A stretch of DNA of 40,035 nucleotides from a bacterium (GTDB lineage Bacteria; Bacteroidota; Bacteroidia; Bacteroidales; Bacteroidaceae): NCBI GenBank assembly GCA_004559785.1, contig SFXD01000009.1, forward strand, positions 1 through 40,035. Reading direction: 5' to 3'. The position numbers and the translations under genes were made by a program. The notes under the pieces are model-generated. The model was not told the DNA's origin. It did no database searches and was given only the letters and a program-made list of their open reading frames with translations. Shown here piece after piece: positions 1-8,438 of the stretch; within the stretch, counting starts at the first letter, position 1; each line of letters opens with the position of its first letter.

Positions 1-785
1 CATACTATGATGTCACTTATAGTGTGACAAGCCTGGGAGACAAGTGCTTCTATGGTTGCAGGGCTCTCACCTCCATCACCATTCCCTCTTCCGTGACAAG
101 TCTGGGAGAAGATTGTTTCTATGGTTGCAGGGCTCTTACCTCCATCGACATTCCCTCCTCCGTGACAAGCCTGGGAGAACGCTGCTTCTATGGCTGTTCG
201 TCTCTAACCTCCATCACCATTCCCTCTTCCGTGACGAGTCTGGAATATTGCTGCTTCTCTGGCTGTGAGTCTCTCACCTCCATCGACATTCCCTCTTCCG
301 TGACAAGTCTGGGAGACTACTGCTTCTATGGTTGCAGGGCTCTCACCTCCATCACCATTCCCTCTTCCGTGACAAGCCTGGGTGATTGGTGCTTCTATAA
401 CTGTTCGTCTCTCACCTCTATCGATATTCCCTCTTCCGTGACAAGCTTGGGAGAGGGCTGCTTCGCTTACTGCTCTTCCCTCAAAACCATGACATGCGAG
501 ATACCAACTGCCATAGAAGGTGCTTTCTTTAGCGGTACTCCCTTCTACGACGCCACTCTCTATGTTCCTGAGTCATCATTGGATTCGTACAAAGCAACAT
601 CGCCTTGGAGCAGCTTTGGCACAATCCAGCCAATCTCGACTACAGGCATAGGGGAAATAGCTACAGAAGGGGATGCCTGCATAGACGCAATCTATAACCT
701 CGAAGGAAAGAGGGGCAACGGCATCAGCCGAGGCTTGAACATCATCCGCATGAGCGACGGCACGACGAGGAAGGTCCTCAAATAG
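1..785 (+). CDS. BspA-like leucine-rich-repeat surface protein, 3' part
   Basis: The reading frame is open from the left edge, so the gene starts outside the window; the GTG at 24 is only an internal valine. The visible part has six to seven BspA/TpLRR (LRR_5) units of 23 residues built on SSVTSLGxxCFYGC and LTSI(T/D)IP. In this family such repeats form a curved surface used for binding host or microbial ligands. The repeats end near residue 165 and are followed by a non-repeat segment. The last 31 residues (IYNLEGKR...G.NIIR...TRKVLK) form a tail that recurs at the end of the giant Ig-like protein ending at 37748, and it is probably a sorting or anchoring signal. Successive repeats alternate strictly between ITIP and IDIP, which suggests growth by duplication of a two-repeat unit. 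A hairpin at 807-831 follows the stop. The family call is firm; the ligand is unknown. Confidence 0.88.
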   Translation, partial: YYDVTYSVTSLGDKCFYGCRALTSITIPSSVTSLGEDCFYGCRALTSIDIPSSVTSLGERCFYGCSSLTSITIPSSVTSLEYCCFSGCESLTSIDIPSSVTSLGDYCFYGCRALTSITIPSSVTSLGDWCFYNCSSLTSIDIPSSVTSLGEGCFAYCSSLKTMTCEIPTAIEGAFFSGTPFYDATLYVPESSLDSYKATSPWSSFGTIQPISTTGIGEIATEGDACIDAIYNLEGKRGNGISRGLNIIRMSDGTTRKVLK

Positions 786-806
786 CCCACGGATTCGTAA
801 CCCAAT

Positions 807-831
807 AGGCATGGCTCAATCTGCCATGCCT
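807..831 (+). terminator. Hairpin after the LRR gene
   Basis: A perfect 9-bp inverted repeat (AGGCATGGC / GCCATGCCT) with a 7-nt loop begins 21 nt after the LRR stop codon. There is no long T run after it, so it may be a weak terminator or an mRNA-stabilising hairpin. Confidence 0.5.
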
Positions 832-842
832 CCATTTCAAGG

Positions 843-934
843 GAAGATATACTTACTTCGTAGATGAAGATATACTTACTCCGCAGATGAAGTAGTACTT
901 ACTTTACCAGAGAAGTATATCTTCTTTGTATTAT
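843..934. repeat. 23-bp tandem repeat array, family A (4 units)
   Basis: Four head-to-tail units start at 843, 866, 889 and 912. The consensus begins GAAGATATACTTACT and ends around GTAGAT; the last two units have diverged. The period is exactly 23 bp, the same as the palindromic array at 1007-1067. No reading frame explains it. A related single unit follows the second palindrome array near 39517. Confidence 0.8.
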
Positions 935-1006
935 CACGTAAGTTCGATGTGTCTTGCATGAGGCAGGACATTATGCTGCGCCGACAATATTGACTTCATT
1001 GGCGAT

Positions 1007-1067
1007 AAGGTTAATAACCTTGCGGCAATAAGATTAATAACCTTGCGGCGTTAAGGTTAATAACCTT
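1007..1067. repeat. 23-bp array of AAGGTTAATAACCTT palindromes (3 copies)
   Basis: Copies lie at 1007-1021, 1030-1044 and 1053-1067, so the period is exactly 23 bp. Each copy is a 7-1-7 inverted repeat (AAGGTTA-A-TAACCTT); the middle copy has one change. The 8-nt linkers are GC-rich (GCGGC...). The same three-copy array, with the same left flank (TTGGCGATAAGG), lies at 39447-39507. It could be a REP-like interspersed element or a cluster of protein-binding sites. Confidence 0.85.
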
Positions 1068-1228
1068 ATCGGGAACGAAGGTATATTACTCTCTTGTCTG
1101 TGGCTTGTTTACTTGCATCTTCCTTCGCTTGCCGGGCTTTCTTATGTATCGTGATTCGGGCAGGCCTGCGTGCGGTAGTCAATTGGGTGGCAATTAGGAC
1201 TCATATAGGAGGTGTCCTTGAATAGAGA

Positions 1229-1264
1229 ACGGGGGTGTGCCAAATGAAACTGGCACACCCCCGT
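1229..1264 (-). terminator. Terminator hairpin of the OmpA-family gene
   Basis: A perfect 14-bp stem (ACGGGGGTGTGCCA / TGGCACACCCCCGT) with an 8-nt loop lies 30 nt beyond the stop codon of the - strand OmpA-family gene. On that strand it is followed by TTCTCTATTC. Position and stem strength fit an intrinsic terminator. Confidence 0.75.
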
Positions 1265-1294
1265 GTTGAAATTATCATTTGTTTTGTGAAAGGG

Positions 1295-2362
1295 TTACTT
1301 CTCTACCTCTACCTGTACCTCCTTTGTGCGGAACTTGCGTACGGTCTTCTTGTCCTTCACGTCCTTCAGGCCCGTGGCGGTAATGATGCTCACGCGGTTC
1401 TTGTCGTTCTCGGCGAAGGGCTGCACGGTATCGCCGTAGTAGTTGGCGGTAATCTGCGACTCGTTGACGCCAGCGTCCATGAGAGCCTTCACGGCCTTCT
1501 CGCTGCGAAGCTTTGAGTACATCATGTTGATGCGTGGGTTGCCTGTCTCAACGTCGGCGTACGACTTGATGTCGATCTTGCACTCGCGGTGGTCGGCGAG
1601 GAATGCGTCGACGTGTGAAACGAACTCGCTGTCGTCGTACCAGATTGTGTCAAGGCGTGTCACGTACTCAACCTCCTTCTCAATAATCTTCTTCTTGTAG
1701 CCGAACCTGAAGTTGAGTCCTATCTGTCCGAGGAACTGCAGGTTGTCGGTCACGAACTTCTGGTTGTCGCCTGGCACGATGTGGTTGAGGTCAGCCTCCA
1801 GGTTGATGCTCACGTTCTTGTGCACGGGTACGTCCAGGGCTACGCCTACTCGTCCGTTGAAAGCCCAGCGCTTGTCGTTTCCTGCATAGTTGATGTTGCA
1901 GAATGGGGCGTTCTGTGTCAGGGCGAGAGCCTCGGAGTTGTCCCAGGCATAGTTGGCTCCAAGACCGGCGATGAAGATGACGTTTACGGGGTAGGTGTCC
2001 TTCTTGCCGAACAAGGTGCAGAGGTTGATGAGGGCGTCTGCGTTTGTCGTGAGGTAGTTGTAGTTGAAATGCTTGGTCTCGTTGCCGATAACGGTAGAGG
2101 CGCTACCCTTGTCCCAGATGCCGTTGAAGTGGAGCCTTGCCCCGAGGAACTTGTTGAAGTAGCCTCCAAACGAGAGGCTCGCCGTTGGGGTGAAGGTCTT
2201 CCAGTTGTTGTAATCGTTGTTGAAGGTATTCTGCACACCACCTTGTACGCCTACGAACATGTAGGGGTAGGGGTAATAGGACTTCTCAGTCTCCTGTGCG
2301 TTGGAAACTGTGGCAAAGCCGACAATCGCAGCGGCAAGTGCCAATAAATTGCGCATTTTCAT
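1295..2362 (-). CDS. OmpA-family outer-membrane protein
   Basis: A 355-residue protein starting MKMRNLLALAAAIVGF with a signal peptide ending near VSNAQ. The N-terminal ~230 residues look like an outer-membrane beta-barrel, with alternating aromatic strands. The C-terminal ~100 residues are an OmpA-like peptidoglycan-binding domain (IDIKSYADVETGNPRINMMY, then SKLRSEKAVKAL). It probably tethers the outer membrane to the cell wall, as abundant OmpA homologues do in Bacteroidales. Longer in-frame starts exist up to 2449, but they lie upstream of or within the promoter (-7 box at 2407-2414), so I chose 2362. It is read alone, divergently from the GNAT gene, and has its own terminator. The family is clear; the exact orthologue is not. 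Confidence 0.9.
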   Translation of the reverse strand: MKMRNLLALAAAIVGFATVSNAQETEKSYYPYPYMFVGVQGGVQNTFNNDYNNWKTFTPTASLSFGGYFNKFLGARLHFNGIWDKGSASTVIGNETKHFNYNYLTTNADALINLCTLFGKKDTYPVNVIFIAGLGANYAWDNSEALALTQNAPFCNINYAGNDKRWAFNGRVGVALDVPVHKNVSINLEADLNHIVPGDNQKFVTDNLQFLGQIGLNFRFGYKKKIIEKEVEYVTRLDTIWYDDSEFVSHVDAFLADHRECKIDIKSYADVETGNPRINMMYSKLRSEKAVKALMDAGVNESQITANYYGDTVQPFAENDKNRVSIITATGLKDVKDKKTVRKFRTKEVQVEVEK

Positions 2363-2406
2363 AATGAAACTATGTTTTGTATTAATATAAATTTCGATTT
2401 TGTGTG

Positions 2407-2438
2407 CAAAAGTAACATTATTTGTGCTTCTTGGCAAA
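2407..2438 (-). promoter_or_regulatory. Promoter of the OmpA-family gene
   Basis: On the - strand a TTTG box (2435-2438) is followed by 20 nt and then TACTTTTG (2407-2414). This matches the Bacteroidetes -33/-7 consensus (TTTG, TAnnTTTG). It places transcription start about 40 nt upstream of the ATG at 2362. Confidence 0.8.
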
Positions 2439-2519
2439 CAAACTCGCATTTTTTACACCTTTTATATAATAATTGTAATGAAAAGCCCTAAAAAGGCTGG
2501 CAATGTCGGGGGAATTTAT

Positions 2520-2527
2520 TACCTTTG
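2520..2527 (+). promoter_or_regulatory. -7 box upstream of the GNAT gene
   Basis: TACCTTTG at 2520-2527 fits the Bacteroidetes -7 consensus; no good -33 box is visible at the usual distance. It overlaps the longest possible TTG start at 2525, which supports the later ATG at 2567. Confidence 0.6.
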
Positions 2528-2566
2528 TTGGCTGAAAGAAACGATAAGAGGCAGAATAAGCAGAGA

Positions 2567-3718
2567 ATGGACAATATAGAGATAAGTCGCGTCGCCACGA
2601 AGAAGGAACTTCGGAGGTTCGTGCGCTTCAACTACGAGCTATACAAGGACAATCCATACGCCGTACCCGACTTGCTGGAGGATACCATGGAGACGTTCGA
2701 CAGGAAGAAGAACCCTGCCTATAGGTTCTGCGAGACGGAATTGTTCCTCGCCAGGAGGGAAGGCAAGATAGTGGGCAGGGTGGCAGCCATCATCAACCAT
2801 AGGGCAAACGAGACGTGGAACGAGCGTCACGTACGTTTCGGGTGGATAGACTTCATCGACGACCTGGACGTGGCGAGAGCCCTTCTGGAGGCAGTGGAAC
2901 GGTGGGGGCGTGAAAAGGGAATGAACCACATCGTGGGGCCGCTGGGCTTCACGGACATGGACCTGGAGGGTATGCTGACGGACGGCTTCGACCAGCTGAG
3001 CACCATGTGTACCATCTACAATTACCCTTATTACCCCGAGTTGGTACAGAAGCTTGGCTACGTCAAGGAGACTGGCTGGGTGGAACGCAAGGTGATGGTG
3101 CCGCGTGGAGGACATGAGGCCAACATGCAGAAGTACTTCAAGGTGGGCGAACTGGTGCAGCAGCGCTACGGATACAAGATTCGCCGCTTCAAGAGCAAGG
3201 GAGAGATACGTAGGCTGGGCTATGTGCAGAAGGTGCTTGGGGTGGTCAACAGGGCGTACGCCAAGCTGTACGGCTACAGCCAGTTGGACGACTGCCAGAT
3301 GAATGTCTATGCCGACAAGTTCCTGATGTTGCTCAACAAGCGATACCTGTCGGTCGTGGAGAACGCAGAGGGCGAGGTGATAGCCATCGGGGTGTGCATA
3401 CCAAGCCTGAGCCGTGCCATACAGAAGGCAAAGGCAAGGCTGTTCCCCTTCGGGTGGTGGCACATCGCCAAGGCTCTGTGGTTCGACAAGCACCCGCAGA
3501 TACTGGACATGCTGCTCGTGGGCGTATTGCCCGAGTACCGCGACAAGGGAGCCAACGCCTTGATATTCTCGCAGATAATACCAGAAGCCAACAAGGACGG
3601 ATATGAATGGGCGGAGACCCACCCGCAGCTGGAGACCAACGAGGCGAGCCAGGCCCAATGGAAGAACCTGGAATGCAAGATACACAAGCGCAGGGCGGCC
3701 TTCGGCAAGGACCTGTAG
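2567..3718 (+). CDS. GNAT-like N-acetyltransferase family protein
   Basis: A 383-residue cytoplasmic protein with no signal peptide. The stretch LFLARREGKIVGRVAAIINH (residues ~60-80) resembles the central strands of the GNAT fold, and LVGVLPEYRDKGANALIF (~310-328) resembles a second acetyl-CoA-binding region (R/Q-x-x-G-x-A type). Similar proteins of this length are common in Bacteroidetes and are annotated only as GNAT-family; the substrate is unknown. I use ATG 2567 because the longer frame begins inside the promoter. The 21 bases around this start (2556-2576) recur exactly around the start of parE (3791-3811). parE follows after 83 nt, so the two may be co-transcribed. Confidence 0.7.
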   Translation: MDNIEISRVATKKELRRFVRFNYELYKDNPYAVPDLLEDTMETFDRKKNPAYRFCETELFLARREGKIVGRVAAIINHRANETWNERHVRFGWIDFIDDLDVARALLEAVERWGREKGMNHIVGPLGFTDMDLEGMLTDGFDQLSTMCTIYNYPYYPELVQKLGYVKETGWVERKVMVPRGGHEANMQKYFKVGELVQQRYGYKIRRFKSKGEIRRLGYVQKVLGVVNRAYAKLYGYSQLDDCQMNVYADKFLMLLNKRYLSVVENAEGEVIAIGVCIPSLSRAIQKAKARLFPFGWWHIAKALWFDKHPQILDMLLVGVLPEYRDKGANALIFSQIIPEANKDGYEWAETHPQLETNEASQAQWKNLECKIHKRRAAFGKDL

Positions 3719-3801
3719 CTGACAGCCATCCAACGTGGCACGACTTTGCCACGAACAGGGATAGTAAAAGGAGTAATAGACAATTGAACCATAAGCAGAG
3801 A

Positions 3802-5808
3802 ATGGACAATACCATAGATACTACGGCAGACAATCATTCCGCCAGTTACGACGAGGCCAACATCAGGCACCTCTCGGACATGGAGCACGTGCGGACGAGG
3901 CCGGGCATGTACATAGGACGCCTGGGCGACGGCTCGCATGCCGAGGACGGCATATACGTACTCCTGAAGGAAGTGATAGACAACAGCATAGACGAATTCA
4001 AGATGAATGCCGGCAAGCGCATAGAGGTGACGATAGAGGACAACCTGCGCTGCACCATCCGCGACTACGGGCGTGGCATACCTTTGGGCAAGCTCGTAGA
4101 GGCGGTGTCGATGCTGAACACGGGAGGAAAGTACGACTCGAAGGCGTTCAAGAAGAGCGTGGGACTGAACGGCGTGGGTCTGAAGGCAGTGAACGCCCTG
4201 AGCAGGCACTTCGAGGCGCACAGCTACCGTGACGGGCAGGTGAGGAAGGCCTCGTTCAAGGAAGGCGTGCTACAGACGGACGTCACCGAGGAAACGGCGG
4301 ACGAGAACGGAACGTACATCTTCTTCGAGCCGGACCCGACGCTCTTCAAGCACTACTCCTTCAAGGGCGAATACGTGGAGGTGATGCTGCGCAACTACAC
4401 GTACCTCAACACGGGGCTTACCATCATGTTCAACGGTAGGCGGATACTGTCGCGCAACGGCCTGAGCGACCTGCTGTCCGACCGCATGACGAGCACCGCC
4501 CTGTACGACATAGTGCACCTCAGGGGCGAGGACATAGAGATAGCCTTCACCCACAGCAGGCAGAACGGCGAGGAATACTATTCATTCGTCAACGGACAGC
4601 ACACCACGCTGGGCGGCACACACCAGGCTGCGTTCAAGAAGTACATAGCCGAGGTCATCAAGGACTACAGCGGCAAGAACTACGAGTATGCCGACATCCG
4701 CAACGGGCTGGTGGCTGCCATCAGCATCAACATACAGGAACCGCTCTTCGAGAGCCAGACGAAGATAAAGCTCGGCTCGCTCACCACAGCCCCCGAGGGA
4801 GGAATCAGCATCGACAAGTTCATAGGCGACTTCGTCAAGGAACAGGTGGACAACTACCTGCACAAGAACACGGAAGTGGCAGACATCATACTGCAGAAGG
4901 TGCAGGAGAGCGAACGCGAGCGCAAGGCAATGGCAGGAGTGGCGAAGAAGGCGAGGGAGATGAGCAAGAAGGCCAACCTGCACAACCGCAAGCTGCGTGA
5001 CTGCCGCATACACCTCTCCGACGCCAAGGGAGAGTTGCAGGAGGAGACCTGCATCTTCATCACCGAGGGAGACTCTGCCAGCGGCAGCATAACGAAGAGC
5101 AGGGACGTGAACACGCAGGCGGTGTTCAGCCTGAGGGGGAAGCCCCTCAACTGCTTCGGGATGACCAAGAAGGTGGTGTACGAGAACGAGGAGTTCAACC
5201 TCTTGCAGGCAGCCCTGAACATAGAGGACGGACTGGACGGACTGAGATACAACAAGGTGATAGTGGCAACGGATGCCGATGTCGACGGGATGCACATACG
5301 CCTGCTGATGATAACCTTCTTCCTGCAATTCTTCCCCGACCTCATCAAGAAGGGGCATGTGTACATATTGCAGACGCCGCTCTTCAGGGTGCGTGGCAGG
5401 AAGACGAAGATAGGCAAGGCGAAGCTGAGGGAACTGGAGCAGGAAGTAGAGTCCAGGGACAAGCCGGAGGATGGAGTGGAGAGCGACAAGGTGCAGCCCA
5501 GGCATCTGAGCATCACCCCGGACTTCGTCACGCAGTACTGCTATTCCGAGGAGGAAAGGGTACAGGCCATAGAGGACCTGGGACCTGACCCCGAGATAAC
5601 GCGCTTCAAGGGATTGGGGGAGATAAGCCCCGAGGAGTTCCGCAACTTCATAGGGCAGGACATCCGGCTGGAGCAGGTCACCCTGAACAAGAGCGACCAG
5701 GTGGCGTCACTGCTCGAATACTACATGGGCAAGAACACGTCTGACAGGCAGGCCTTCATCATCGACAACCTCATCATCGAGGAGGACCTTGCCGACGAAG
5801 AACTTTGA
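3802..5808 (+). CDS. parE: DNA topoisomerase IV subunit B (type IIA, ATPase subunit)
   Basis: 668 residues with the full layout of GyrB/ParE. The GHKL ATPase site is at the N-terminus: E57 and N61 in LLKEVIDNSIDEF, D88 in RDYGRGIP, and GLNGVGLKAVNALS near 121-134. A transducer domain with GGTHQAAFKK follows. The TOPRIM metal site has TEGDSASGS (421-429) and DADVDG (491-496), and the C-terminal RFKGLGEISPEEF is typical. With ParC it relaxes and decatenates DNA. I prefer ParE to GyrB because the gene precedes coaD and an S41 protease, an order I know from Bacteroidales parE loci, but GyrB cannot be excluded without alignment. The frame is open back to 3607; ATG 3802 begins where homology starts. 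A small hairpin (3734-3753) lies in the gap before it. Confidence 0.88.
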   Translation: MDNTIDTTADNHSASYDEANIRHLSDMEHVRTRPGMYIGRLGDGSHAEDGIYVLLKEVIDNSIDEFKMNAGKRIEVTIEDNLRCTIRDYGRGIPLGKLVEAVSMLNTGGKYDSKAFKKSVGLNGVGLKAVNALSRHFEAHSYRDGQVRKASFKEGVLQTDVTEETADENGTYIFFEPDPTLFKHYSFKGEYVEVMLRNYTYLNTGLTIMFNGRRILSRNGLSDLLSDRMTSTALYDIVHLRGEDIEIAFTHSRQNGEEYYSFVNGQHTTLGGTHQAAFKKYIAEVIKDYSGKNYEYADIRNGLVAAISINIQEPLFESQTKIKLGSLTTAPEGGISIDKFIGDFVKEQVDNYLHKNTEVADIILQKVQESERERKAMAGVAKKAREMSKKANLHNRKLRDCRIHLSDAKGELQEETCIFITEGDSASGSITKSRDVNTQAVFSLRGKPLNCFGMTKKVVYENEEFNLLQAALNIEDGLDGLRYNKVIVATDADVDGMHIRLLMITFFLQFFPDLIKKGHVYILQTPLFRVRGRKTKIGKAKLRELEQEVESRDKPEDGVESDKVQPRHLSITPDFVTQYCYSEEERVQAIEDLGPDPEITRFKGLGEISPEEFRNFIGQDIRLEQVTLNKSDQVASLLEYYMGKNTSDRQAFIIDNLIIEEDLADEEL

Positions 5809-5817
5809 CAAAAGGGC

Positions 5818-6345
5818 ATGAGAGAAGCGAGAGACAAAGGAATGGGGCAGCATGGGCAGGACAGGCAGACGTGCCTGTTCCCAGGCAGTTTCGACCCCTT
5901 CACGCGTGGTCATGCCGACATCGTGTCGAGGGCACTCGGCATGTTCCGCCACGTCATCATAGCCGTGGGCTTCAACGAGCGCAAGGCCGGCTGGATACCA
6001 GTGGGAGAGAGGGTCCGTGCCATAGCCGGATTGTACGAGGGCGATGGCAGGGTGTCGGTGGAGAGCTACTCATGCCTCACGGCAAGCCTTGCCCTGGACA
6101 GGGGTGCCTGCTGCATCGTAAGGGGCGTGCGCAGCATGGCCGACTACGAGTACGAGTTGCAGATGGCCGACGTAGCCAGGCACCTGTCTGGCATAGACAC
6201 CATCTTCATCCCCGCCAATCCCATGCTGTCGTACGTCAGCAGCAGCATGGTCAGGGAACTGGCACATTTCGGCAGGGACGTAAGGGAATTCCTACCCGAG
6301 GGAATACGATACGACACCATTTACTACAAGGACAAAATTCAATGA
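5818..6345 (+). CDS. coaD: Phosphopantetheine adenylyltransferase
   Basis: CoaD transfers AMP from ATP to 4'-phosphopantetheine, the fourth step of coenzyme A synthesis. The nucleotidyltransferase signature is PGSFDPFTRGH (residues ~22-32), with the expected TxGH-like histidine. Also visible are RGVRSMADYEYELQMA, the family's substrate-binding helix, and SYVSSSMVREL near the C-terminus. The ORF is 175 residues, slightly longer than the usual ~155-165, because of an N-terminal extension rich in R, K, G and Q. An internal ATG at 5842 would give 167 residues and is equally plausible. It lies 9 nt after parE and overlaps the next gene by ATGA, so it belongs to that operon. Confidence 0.93.
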   Translation: MREARDKGMGQHGQDRQTCLFPGSFDPFTRGHADIVSRALGMFRHVIIAVGFNERKAGWIPVGERVRAIAGLYEGDGRVSVESYSCLTASLALDRGACCIVRGVRSMADYEYELQMADVARHLSGIDTIFIPANPMLSYVSSSMVRELAHFGRDVREFLPEGIRYDTIYYKDKIQ

Positions 6346-7961
6346 AAGATATGAAAAGGATACTATTTTCGGTGCTTGCACTCGTCTGCTCCATGAGTGC
6401 CATGATGGGACAGGGCTTCAGCAACGTCCCAAGCGGTGACGATGCAGGCAGGCAGCAGAACGAACTGGAATCTGCCATCAACAAACTGGCACGTTCCACG
6501 CTCATGATAAACGCCTTCTATGTGGACAGCGTGGACACACGCAAGTTGGTGGAGGATGCCATCAACGGCATGCTCTCGAAACTCGACCCCCATTCCGCCT
6601 ACACCAATGCCAAGGAGACCAAGAAGTTCACCGAGCCCCTGGAAGGCAGCTTCGAGGGCATAGGCGTGCAGTTCAACATGCTGGACGACACGCTGCTCGT
6701 GATACAGCCCGTACCCAAGGGACCGAGCGAGAGGGTCGGCATCTTGGCAGGCGACCGCATAGTGAGCGTGGCGGACACAGCCATAGCGGGCGTAAAGATG
6801 AGCAGGGAGGAAATCATGAGCCGACTGCGCGGCCCAAAGGGTAGCATAGCGCATCTCGGGGTGGTGCGCCGAGGCATCAAGGACACCCTGACCTTCGACG
6901 TGAAGAGGGACAAGATTCCGGTCAATTCCGTCGACGCGGCATACATGGTGACCCCCACCATAGGACTGATACGATTCAACAACTTCGCACAGACCACCCA
7001 CGACGAGATCGTGGCAGCCATCAAGAAGCTGAAGGGGCTGGGCATGAAGGACCTGATACTGGACTTGCAGCAGAATAGCGGAGGCTACCTGCAGGCGGCC
7101 GCCGACATAGGCAGCGAGTTCCTGGAGAAGGGCGACATGATAGTCTATACGCGTGGAAGGAGCGTGCCCAACCAGGAATTCCGCAGCAAGGGTGGCGGCT
7201 TGTTTACGGAAGGCAAGATTGCCTGCCTGGTGGACGAGTACAGCGCATCGGCGGCGGAAATCCTCTCGGGTGCCATACAGGACCAGGACAGGGGCATCGT
7301 CATCGGAAGGCGAACCTTCGGCAAGGGACTCGTGCAGCGACCCGTGGAACTGGGGGATGGCAGCATGATGAGGCTTACCATCGCCCGCTACTACACGCCG
7401 AGCGGAAGGTGCATACAGAAGCCCTACGAGAAGGGAGACAGGCAGAACTATGCCAAGGACGTCATCAACAGGTACAACAAAGGAGAGCTGACCAATGAGG
7501 ACAGCATACACTTCCCCGACTCGCTGCGCTACCAGACCATCCGCAAGAAGCGTCCCGTATACGGCGGCGGTGGCATAATGCCGGACTATTTCGTGCCGCT
7601 CGATACTACGAAGTACAGCAAGTGCTACAGGGAACTGTCTGCCAAGAGCCTCGTCATCAATGCCAACCTGAAGTACATGGACAAGAACCGCAAGAAACTG
7701 ACGAAGCAATATCCGACCTTCGAGAAGTTCAAGGAGCAGTATCAGGTGCCGCAGGACGTGATAGACGACATCTTCGCCGAGGGAGAGAAGCAGAAGATTG
7801 TGCCCAAGGACGATGCCGACAAGGAGAAGGCTACCGAGAACATGCGCCTCATACTGAAGGCCCTCGTTGCCCGCGACCTGTGGGACATGAGCGAGTATTT
7901 CTGCATCATATACGAGAACGATGAGGTCGTGTCGAAGGCCGTGGAGATGTTGTCGGAATGA
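6342..7961 (+). CDS. S41-family C-terminal processing protease with PDZ domain
   Basis: 539 residues with an N-terminal signal or anchor segment (ILFSVLALVCSMSAMM). A PDZ domain spans roughly 95-180 (GIGVQFNM, ERVGILAGDRIVSV) and the S41 protease domain follows. By spacing to Tsp/CtpA, S303 in EYSASAAEIL and K328 in TFGKGLVQ are the catalytic Ser/Lys pair. Such proteases trim or degrade envelope proteins in the periplasm. The ATG at 6342 overlaps the coaD stop (ATGA), which suggests translational coupling; the frame is open upstream to 5805, but that part is the shifted coaD sequence. Its own stop overlaps the start of ybeY in the same way. Confidence 0.9.
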   Translation: MKDMKRILFSVLALVCSMSAMMGQGFSNVPSGDDAGRQQNELESAINKLARSTLMINAFYVDSVDTRKLVEDAINGMLSKLDPHSAYTNAKETKKFTEPLEGSFEGIGVQFNMLDDTLLVIQPVPKGPSERVGILAGDRIVSVADTAIAGVKMSREEIMSRLRGPKGSIAHLGVVRRGIKDTLTFDVKRDKIPVNSVDAAYMVTPTIGLIRFNNFAQTTHDEIVAAIKKLKGLGMKDLILDLQQNSGGYLQAAADIGSEFLEKGDMIVYTRGRSVPNQEFRSKGGGLFTEGKIACLVDEYSASAAEILSGAIQDQDRGIVIGRRTFGKGLVQRPVELGDGSMMRLTIARYYTPSGRCIQKPYEKGDRQNYAKDVINRYNKGELTNEDSIHFPDSLRYQTIRKKRPVYGGGGIMPDYFVPLDTTKYSKCYRELSAKSLVINANLKYMDKNRKKLTKQYPTFEKFKEQYQVPQDVIDDIFAEGEKQKIVPKDDADKEKATENMRLILKALVARDLWDMSEYFCIIYENDEVVSKAVEMLSE

Positions 7962-8401
7962 TAGGGTACAACGTCGTAGGGGTGGAGATGCCCAACCTGG
8001 ACAGAGCCGCGGTGGACAGGTGGGTGCGTGATGTAGCCATGGGATATGGCAGGAAGGTGGGGGACATCAACTTCATCTTCGTGGACGACGAGGAGATACT
8101 CAGGGTCAACCGCGAGTTCGTCCACCACGACTACTATACCGACCACATAGGATTCGACTATTCCGTGGGCGATACGCTGTCGGGCGACGTGTTCGTAGGG
8201 GTGGAGACCGTGGCGGACAATGCGAGGCTCCTGGGAGTGGAATACATGCAAGAGCTGCATCGCGTGATGATACACGGCGTGTTGCACCTGTGCGGCATGG
8301 AAGATGCAGACCCATGCCAGAGGGCAAGGATGCAGGATGCCGAGGACAAGGCTCTGCAGAGGCTGGCATGCATCGGACCGACGTCGGATGGTGCGAAATG
8401 A
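7958..8401 (+). CDS. ybeY: Endoribonuclease / rRNA maturation factor YbeY
   Basis: 147 residues matching YbeY, a metal-dependent RNase used in 16S rRNA maturation and ribosome quality control. The metal motif is HGVLHLCGMED, with H106 and H110. The third ligand, His in E. coli (HLxGYDH), is Asp116 here; as I recall, Bacteroidetes YbeY proteins often have Asp at this site, so this is probably a lineage feature. Upstream, INFIFVDDEEILRVNREF and HDYYTDHIGFDY match the conserved core. The start overlaps the stop of the S41 protease gene by 4 nt. Confidence 0.9.
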   Translation: MIGYNVVGVEMPNLDRAAVDRWVRDVAMGYGRKVGDINFIFVDDEEILRVNREFVHHDYYTDHIGFDYSVGDTLSGDVFVGVETVADNARLLGVEYMQELHRVMIHGVLHLCGMEDADPCQRARMQDAEDKALQRLACIGPTSDGAK

Positions 8402-8438
8402 CGTTTTTTTTATGGGTGTTCTATAAAGTGGCTTTGAG

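Noticed and set aside
24..785. Complete LRR protein starting at GTG 24
   Set aside because: The frame is open to the left edge, there is no signal peptide, and the first repeat is cut, so 24 is internal.
843..1067. CRISPR array
   Set aside because: The period is 23 bp with near-constant 8-nt linkers and no unique spacers, the arrays hold three or four units, and no cas genes are present.
2639..5531. Long antisense ORFs opposite the GNAT and parE genes
   Set aside because: They are byproducts of GC-rich codon use on the + strand; their sequences are rich in His, Val and Leu with no domain features.
5805..6341. N-terminal 179-residue extension of the S41 protease
   Set aside because: This stretch is the coaD gene read in another frame; it has no protease or signal features, and the signal peptide begins at 6342.
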